DNA of 64,000 nt, taken from Trifolium pratense. Its lineage: Eukaryota > Streptophyta > Magnoliopsida > Fabales > Fabaceae. The position numbers were made by a program, and so were the translations under genes. Position 1 is the first letter of the stretch. Each line of letters begins with the position of its first letter. Shown piece after piece: positions 59,238 to 64,000 of this stretch. The stretch covers positions 42,958,338-43,022,337 of the forward strand of contig NC_060059.1 in the NCBI RefSeq assembly GCF_020283565.1, given 5' to 3'. The notes under the pieces are model-generated. The model was given only the letters and a program-made list of their open reading frames with translations. It made no database searches and was not told the DNA's origin.

Positions 59238-59894
59238 TTAAAATGGGAGTTCCTGGATTGGATGTCCTAAACGACTATGCCATAACTCGGTAGATGAAGC
59301 GGCAAAGGCAGATGATGGTAATGTTGTTGTGTTTGGTCTTGTGGGAAGAGGGTAAAGGTCACCAGAACTATTACATCTCATTAAAAGTGTTCCTGTCTGA
59401 AAATCTTTCACAGAAAAACCAAAAGGATCGAATTCAACAGATACATCATTATCAATTGTAAATTTTCTGACAGAAACAAGATTTTTTATAAGTTTCGGTG
59501 CATGTAAAACATTGTTTAAAGTTAAGGAGTTGGGTAAAGATGCATGTCCACAACCAATAACAGGAATATGATGACCATTTCCAACAGTAATATTATTACT
59601 CATATTAAAATAAGATGTGAGATTACCTCCATTGCCCGTCATATGAGAAGTCGCTCCGCTGTCCATATACCATTGATCATCAGGAGGAGAGGTAGAGGAA
59701 GTATGCATTGCAGCCTGACTGTTTATAAGAGGTGGAGTAACTGATGGTGGCTGCCATGGATATGCCCATTGCTGCTGTCTGGGATAAGCTGGAGTGGTCC
59801 ATAGAGGCCACTGATAAGAAGACTGAGACCATTGATGCTGTTGAGGTTGGCAACGACGACGGTTGTTTCTATCCCTGCTACAACCTCTTGTCAT
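59238..59894 (-). pseudogene. Copia protease and GAG-pre-integrase segment
   Basis: Starts within the region after the Gag zinc knuckle (RDRNNRRRCQ), then a Gln/Trp/Pro-rich stretch, the aspartic protease active site WYMDSGATSHMTG (about residue 78) and the GAG-pre-integrase motif ELWHSRLGHP near the end. The frame closes a few codons later because of an apparent 5-nt gain at about 59250-59266; the downstream pol frame follows directly. The N-terminal Gag (capsid) region is absent. Confidence 0.85.
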
Positions 59895-59934
59895 ATTGAT
59901 TGTACGACTGATATGAAAGGAGTATGATTTTTTT

Positions 59935-60499
59935 TTTTTTTGGTAATATCAAAAGAAACAGAGCACAATTTGTTTGCTTTTAGCGTTACAGTGCTTTTGC
60001 GAACAAAAAACGAAACAAAGCAATTTGGCGTGCAGTGATAGAGGGAACGGCACAGCGGCGGCTGGAGCTTTCACAAAGAAGAGAATCGCGTGCACCGATC
60101 GGAGAAGAAGATCGATTGAGTTGCGGCGGAGCGAACAGAATCACGAACGGAGAAGACGATCGGAGAAGGTACCAGATTCTATTGTCACAGGCAACGCAGA
60201 TGAAAAGAGGTGTTGCGGCGGTGCTGGTTCTGGCGGCTGAGTTTGCTCAAGGAAGAAGGTGAATTGAACGCACACGTATTTGTTTATATATATATATTTT
60301 AGAGAAAAGAAGGTTGGTGGTTGATATAGAGAGATATGGTAAGGTGCAAATTCAACTAGCAGAAATAAGTTGAATATATGCTAGGCGATGCTGTTGTCAC
60401 AGAGTAATACAACAACAAAATAATTCTGGCGGTGATAGGAAGAAAGAAGGCTGGCAGCTAGTTTTAGGTTTTTTTTGGATCAAACCAAGTGTGATACCA
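59935..60499 (-). other. Leader of the copia element
   Basis: Between the PBS and the protease frame. Contains a GC-richer part (about 59985-60260) with many CGCCG and CGATC words and no Gag homology; open frames on the plus strand here are not recognised. An AT-repeat (tatatatatata) lies near 60285 and a 14-base T run at about 59929-59942. Confidence 0.5.
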
Positions 60500-60617
60500 T
60501 GTAAGAATAATAGGCCTTGCCTTTTCATTGTTTTGTGTTGGGTTATATACAAAGAGAGTTTCCATACTATGTTTCTATACAATTATGACTAATCAAATAC
60601 AATAATAGTCTAATATA
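60500..60617 (-). repeat. 5' LTR of the copia element (118 bp)
   Basis: On the minus strand it ends TTCTTACA directly before the PBS TGGTATCA. It is about 118 bp, unusually short for copia, and matches 56294-56450 over its whole length except for the repeat expansion. Confidence 0.87.
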
Positions 60618-60715
60618 ATCAAAGAAAAATTTCCATTTTTTTTCTTCTGTAAAACAATAAGCTATTATTTAATCCTCTACACACACACACAAAACCTTGT
60701 CTATAATATTTTTTT

Positions 60716-61058
60716 GGCTTAACTACATATTTGGTCCCTTACGTTTATTTTAGGTTTCAATTTGGTCCCTTACGTTTAAAAAGTATCAATTCGGTCCCTT
60801 ATGTTTATTTTAGGTTTCAAGTTAGTCCTTTCCGTTAGTTTTGTCACTTTCAACGTTTGAACAGTACACGTGTCACTGTGTCCAAGTGCCACGTGTCAGT
60901 CCACATATGCAAATTGACTGCCACATGTGACAAAATTGACGGAAAAGACTAACTTGAAACCTAAAATAAACGTAAGGGACCAAATTGATACTTTTTAAAT
61001 GTAAGGGACCAAATTGAAACCTAAAATAAACGTAAAGGACCAAATGTGTAGTTAAGCC
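60716..61058. mobile_element. Foldback MITE (GGCTTAACTAC ends), 343 bp
   Basis: The left arm starts GGCTTAACTACATATTTGGT and the right arm is its inverse, extending over about 125 bp each; repeated words tggtcccttacgttt occur three times per arm. Flanks are tattttttt on the left and tattttttc on the right, which fits a 9-bp duplication with one change (Mutator-like). The centre (cacgtgtcactgtgtccaagtgccacgtgtc) carries ACGTG words. Confidence 0.85.
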
Positions 61059-62884
61059 TATTTTTTCTAGCTATAATGTTATATATATGAAAAATTTTAT
61101 TTCAATTGAATTTTCTTATATATAAAAATCATGAATTGAACCTGTGATCACTTATTTAAGATGCCTAAATATTTACAAATTAGTCTAATATATTGTTGGT
61201 ACATATCCAATGATTAGAAAGATCACTTTAAATAATACAACCCAAAAATATCGAATAAGGTTTCAGTGCATTGAAAAAATGGAGCAATCATGCAAATCAA
61301 TGTCACTAATCGTCCCATCATGACCAAAATGTCTATAGTTTATTTCAACTTCAAAATTTAATATTAAATTAAAATAAAATTCTCTTAAGATATAAAAAAA
61401 ACTATCTAATTTTAATCAGACAATTTTAAAATATTGAATGTACCTGTCTCTAATTTAAAAAAAATTGAAAGACATGAAACATGTTACTACAAATCATCCT
61501 CCACAATTTTTAAGGTATTATTATTTTATACTAGTAATTAATATTTATTCCATTCAATTTGAAGGACACGTACGTTACAACTAGCCAACTGTACCAATTG
61601 TGCCAAACAACTAATTCCAACTACTTGTACCAACCTAGTTATGTTCAGAAGATGAAGATGTGACTTCATGACTATGCTAAGTTCTAACCCATGATTGCCT
61701 AAATTAAAAGACAAAAGTTTAAACCCATTATTATTACTATTGTTTTTGACAAATTTAACCCATTATTTTTAAAACGAGGGCGAAGGGAAATTTACATGAG
61801 ATGTGCTATATGGTACGGCGAGATGGCTACACGATTTAAGCGAACACTCACAGTCCCATTTTTTAAAATTATTGGAAATTATTTTAAGTGCATAATTTGA
61901 CGGATACAAAGATGGGTGTAGGTGAAATCAACGGATGATTATTTGTGAATCTTCGTGAATGAACCTCTCGTAACATTGAGCATTTCTCGATTTACATTTT
62001 ACATGTTTGGTACTGTGCTAGTAAAGGAAAGTATGTAACCAGAATTTACTTACCATGTGTCCATGTTAAGAATTATTTTCCTTGAAACCATTTTCTACTC
62101 CAATTGTATTAATACTCAAACCCCAAGTTAGAGAACAAACTAAAAATTTGTTTAATCCAAGTAATTGAGTACAACAAAAGATAAGGAGCATGGCACGGTA
62201 CACACTAGTATATATTATATATATGTAATGTAAAATTGTTTAAAATTGTCAAATGTAATTTAAATAAATAAAGGAATCAGAAAGTAAGTAGGTAATTTCT
62301 TAGATACTTAGGTTTTGGGTTGAATACCAGTAGGGTTATTATTGTTATTATTTCATCTTTCTCATCTTCTTCTATTACTTATTCTAAGTCCAGTAATTCG
62401 CTCAATGAACCCTTAACTTCATAAGTTTGGAACGAGATTGGATGCGGTCAACACCCATGACTACATGTGGTCAATGAAATAAAAATCGTGCAATCAAGAT
62501 CAAATAATTTAGATTTATAAGTCAGAATTTTAATATTTGTTGGCGCCAATGACTGAACCGACTTTTAAAACATTGCTCACAGACACATATTTAATTAATT
62601 TATAGATGTTAATTTGTACAAGAAAAATGAATTTAATATAAAATGTGACACTCATCTGTGTTACTACTTACTATTATTAGTATTACTAGTATTTACGAGA
62701 AATTAAAATAGTGGCTTGAGCCTTGATGTGATCATCAAACTAGTTTTGCATTAATATCTCTTGCAATAAATGAGCTAAAACAATACTCTGATACACTTGT
62801 AACTTAGTTATATCCTTCTTATATATATAGTATATACTGTATTTAGGAAAAGGAATAAGCAGAATTAAGCAATCTAAATAAATT
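61059..62884. other. Intergenic region and promoter of the GDSL gene
   Basis: No gene recognised from 61059 to about 62700; AT-rich. A TATA-like tatatatatagtatata lies at 62820-62836, about 50-65 bp upstream of the GDSL start codon, so the core promoter is likely there. Confidence 0.5.
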
Positions 62885-64000
62885 ATGAATTCCCTTTCTT
62901 CTACTCCTCTTCATAATAATCTTCGTTTGTTACTGCTCCGTTTCATACTATGTATTGTGGTTTCATGCAAATTAACAAATGGTATTGTGAAATTGCCACC
63001 AAATGTTTCAGTTCCAGCAGTGTTGGTATTTGGAGATTCAATCGTTGATACTGGCAACAATAACAACAACTTGAGAACAACAGCTCGTTGCAATTTCCCA
63101 CCTTATGGGAAAGATTTTGAAGGAGGGATTCCAACCGGAAGATTTAGCAATGGAAAAGTTCCCTCGGACCTCCTAGGTATGTACTAAGTACTATTATACA
63201 TAGGCGACTTCTAAAATGGAAGTCATGATAAATTCTTCCATGGTACTAAGTAGGAGTACTATATATACTACCGGTACCTGTTATGAAATATAAGTAATAG
63301 TAATAATATATAAGTATAGAGGAGAGAAGAAGAGCAGAGAGAAAGAATAAAGTTAGTTTGATCGACCAACAAGTGAGTAGTTTACATGAGTCATAAGTTC
63401 TATTTATAGGCAAATGTAATGGGTCAATAACATGGACCACTAAATATTCATAACAAGTTGGATGTTTTAGGTGTCACTTTTGTATTTTTTATTTTTTTTA
63501 CTTTTATAAGTACTCTCTATCTTAAATAGAATCATATAAATAAGCGATGAGTAGCTTAAATAAATTTTTTTTTTGGCTTAAATGCAGTTTTGGTTCCCCT
63601 ATTTTAAAATCAAATTTTTTGGTCCCCTTTTTCAATTTTTTTTTTACTTTTGATCCCCCACTTTAAATTGGAGTCAATTTTGATGGTGTGGTCAAATCAA
63701 TTATGATGTGGCAAATAAAAATAAAATAAAATAAGGGTATATATGAAATAAAATGTAAAAAGTTATAAGCTCGTGCGCTACTTAAAATAACATATCAAAA
63801 AACGCTATAAGCTAGTTAAATAAGCTTGTTACCGTCACATCTATTTTTATCAAACAAGCTTGTAAGCTAGTACAATAAGATGTAAACTAACTTATTGGAT
63901 TTACCAAACATTTTTAATCTTAATTAGTGTATTGTATTGTGGTCAGTTGAAGAATTAGGCATTAAAGAGCTTCTTCCAGCATACTTGGATCCAAATCTCC
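62885..64000 (+). CDS. GDSL esterase/lipase, partial (exon 1 and start of exon 2)
   Basis: Exon 1 is 62885-63176 and exon 2 begins at 63947 and runs off the window; donor CTAG|GTATGT and acceptor GGTCAG|TT restore the frame. The protein has a hydrophobic signal peptide ([16 protein letters not shown], residues about 13-28) and the block I motif [11 protein letters not shown] with nucleophile Ser52, then [20 protein letters not shown] and, across the intron, [17 protein letters not shown]. This is the EXL-like branch of plant GDSL lipases, secreted enzymes that hydrolyse acyl esters; the substrate is unknown. Blocks II-V and the catalytic Asp/His lie outside. The 770-bp intron contains transposon sequence. 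Confidence 0.92.
63575..63920. mobile_element. MITE fragments in the GDSL intron
   Basis: At 63575 a left end ggcttaaatgcagttttggt, with later tggtcccc and gatccccc words, resembles the GGCTTAA foldback family at 60716, but no right arm is seen. From about 63740 to 63915 the sequence (ttataagctcgtgcg, ataagcttgtta, accaaacattttt) matches the hAT-like MITE of 52562-52966. Probably nested, truncated insertions. Confidence 0.55.

Larger units (their letters stand above)
56294..60617 (-). mobile_element. Ty1/copia element with very short LTRs, gag mostly missing
   Basis: Minus-strand element. The 5' LTR is 60500-60617 (118 bp) and the 3' LTR 56294-56450 (157 bp). A tRNA-Met-type PBS (TGGTATCA, 60492-60499) follows the 5' LTR and a PPT-like GGGGG precedes the 3' LTR. 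Protease, GAG-pre-integrase, integrase, RT and RNase H are present; the N-terminal Gag domain is not seen between about 59935 and 60490, where a long leader lies instead. A frameshift splits the polyprotein near 59250-59266. No clear TSD, and one LTR end is CA-to-TA changed, so it is older than the gypsy element. Confidence 0.88.

Noticed and set aside
59974..60262. Arg-rich plus-strand frames inside the copia leader
   Set aside because: Antisense to the element, no homology recognised; GC-rich composition alone keeps them open.

Overview
This is nuclear DNA of a flowering plant, most likely a legume. It is AT-rich, its genes are split by GT-AG introns, and its proteins are plant-specific (SMP/C2 synaptotagmin, plant-type VPS35, GDSL lipase, ABCB half-transporter array). 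Plant transposons lie between and inside the genes. The legume call is an inference from the overall look of the proteins and MITEs and was not tested by a search.

Layout. 0.9-3.1 kb: decayed LINE pieces, then a hairpin-rich TIR element carrying a nested Stowaway MITE. 3.6-8.9 kb (-): a TFIIS-N/LW-domain nuclear protein with an intron in its 5' leader. 9.7-10.8 kb: MITEs. 11.7-14.7 kb (-): a small two-exon coiled-coil protein, probably mitochondrial. 16.0-19.9 kb (-): a complete 12-exon SYT2-like synaptotagmin (539 aa). 20.7-25.6 kb: a LINE fragment abutting a decayed ABCB13/14-type transporter gene. 27.2-35.2 kb (-): a complete 22-exon VPS35 retromer gene (791 aa). 35.9-36.5 kb: a non-autonomous hAT element with a perfect 8-bp TSD. 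37.9-40.0 kb (-): a Lys-rich plant protein with four tandem 37-aa repeats. 40.9-54.2 kb: a nest of LINEs, MITEs and one very young Ty3/gypsy element (43348-52045). 55.4 kb: a MULE-type MITE. 56.3-60.6 kb (-): a Ty1/copia element with short LTRs that lacks most of gag. 60.7 kb: a foldback MITE. 62.9 kb to the end (+): the first exon and the start of the second exon of a GDSL esterase/lipase.

The most unusual feature is the gypsy element. Its 1249-bp LTRs differ at four positions and it has a perfect 5-bp TSD (AGGCA), a tRNA-Asp-type PBS and an open gag-protease frame. It has no reverse transcriptase, RNase H or integrase; a second ORF of the kind seen in Athila-like elements sits where pol would be. 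Just upstream of the TATA box in each LTR is an array of eight CpG-rich palindromes (core CACGC-GNN-GCGTG). They are arranged as four doublets whose members lie about 21 bp apart (two helical turns). A second eight-palindrome array with the same order and near-identical doublet geometry lies between gag-pro and the second ORF, while the spacer sequence between palindromes has diverged. This looks like a duplicated cis-regulatory or RNA-structure module kept under constraint.

The host genes have housekeeping roles: retromer sorting, ER-plasma membrane contact, chromatin/transcription and mitochondria. They show no operon-like relation to each other. Exon coordinates were derived by hand from splice consensus and reading-frame continuity; family assignments come from recalled family features, not from searches.
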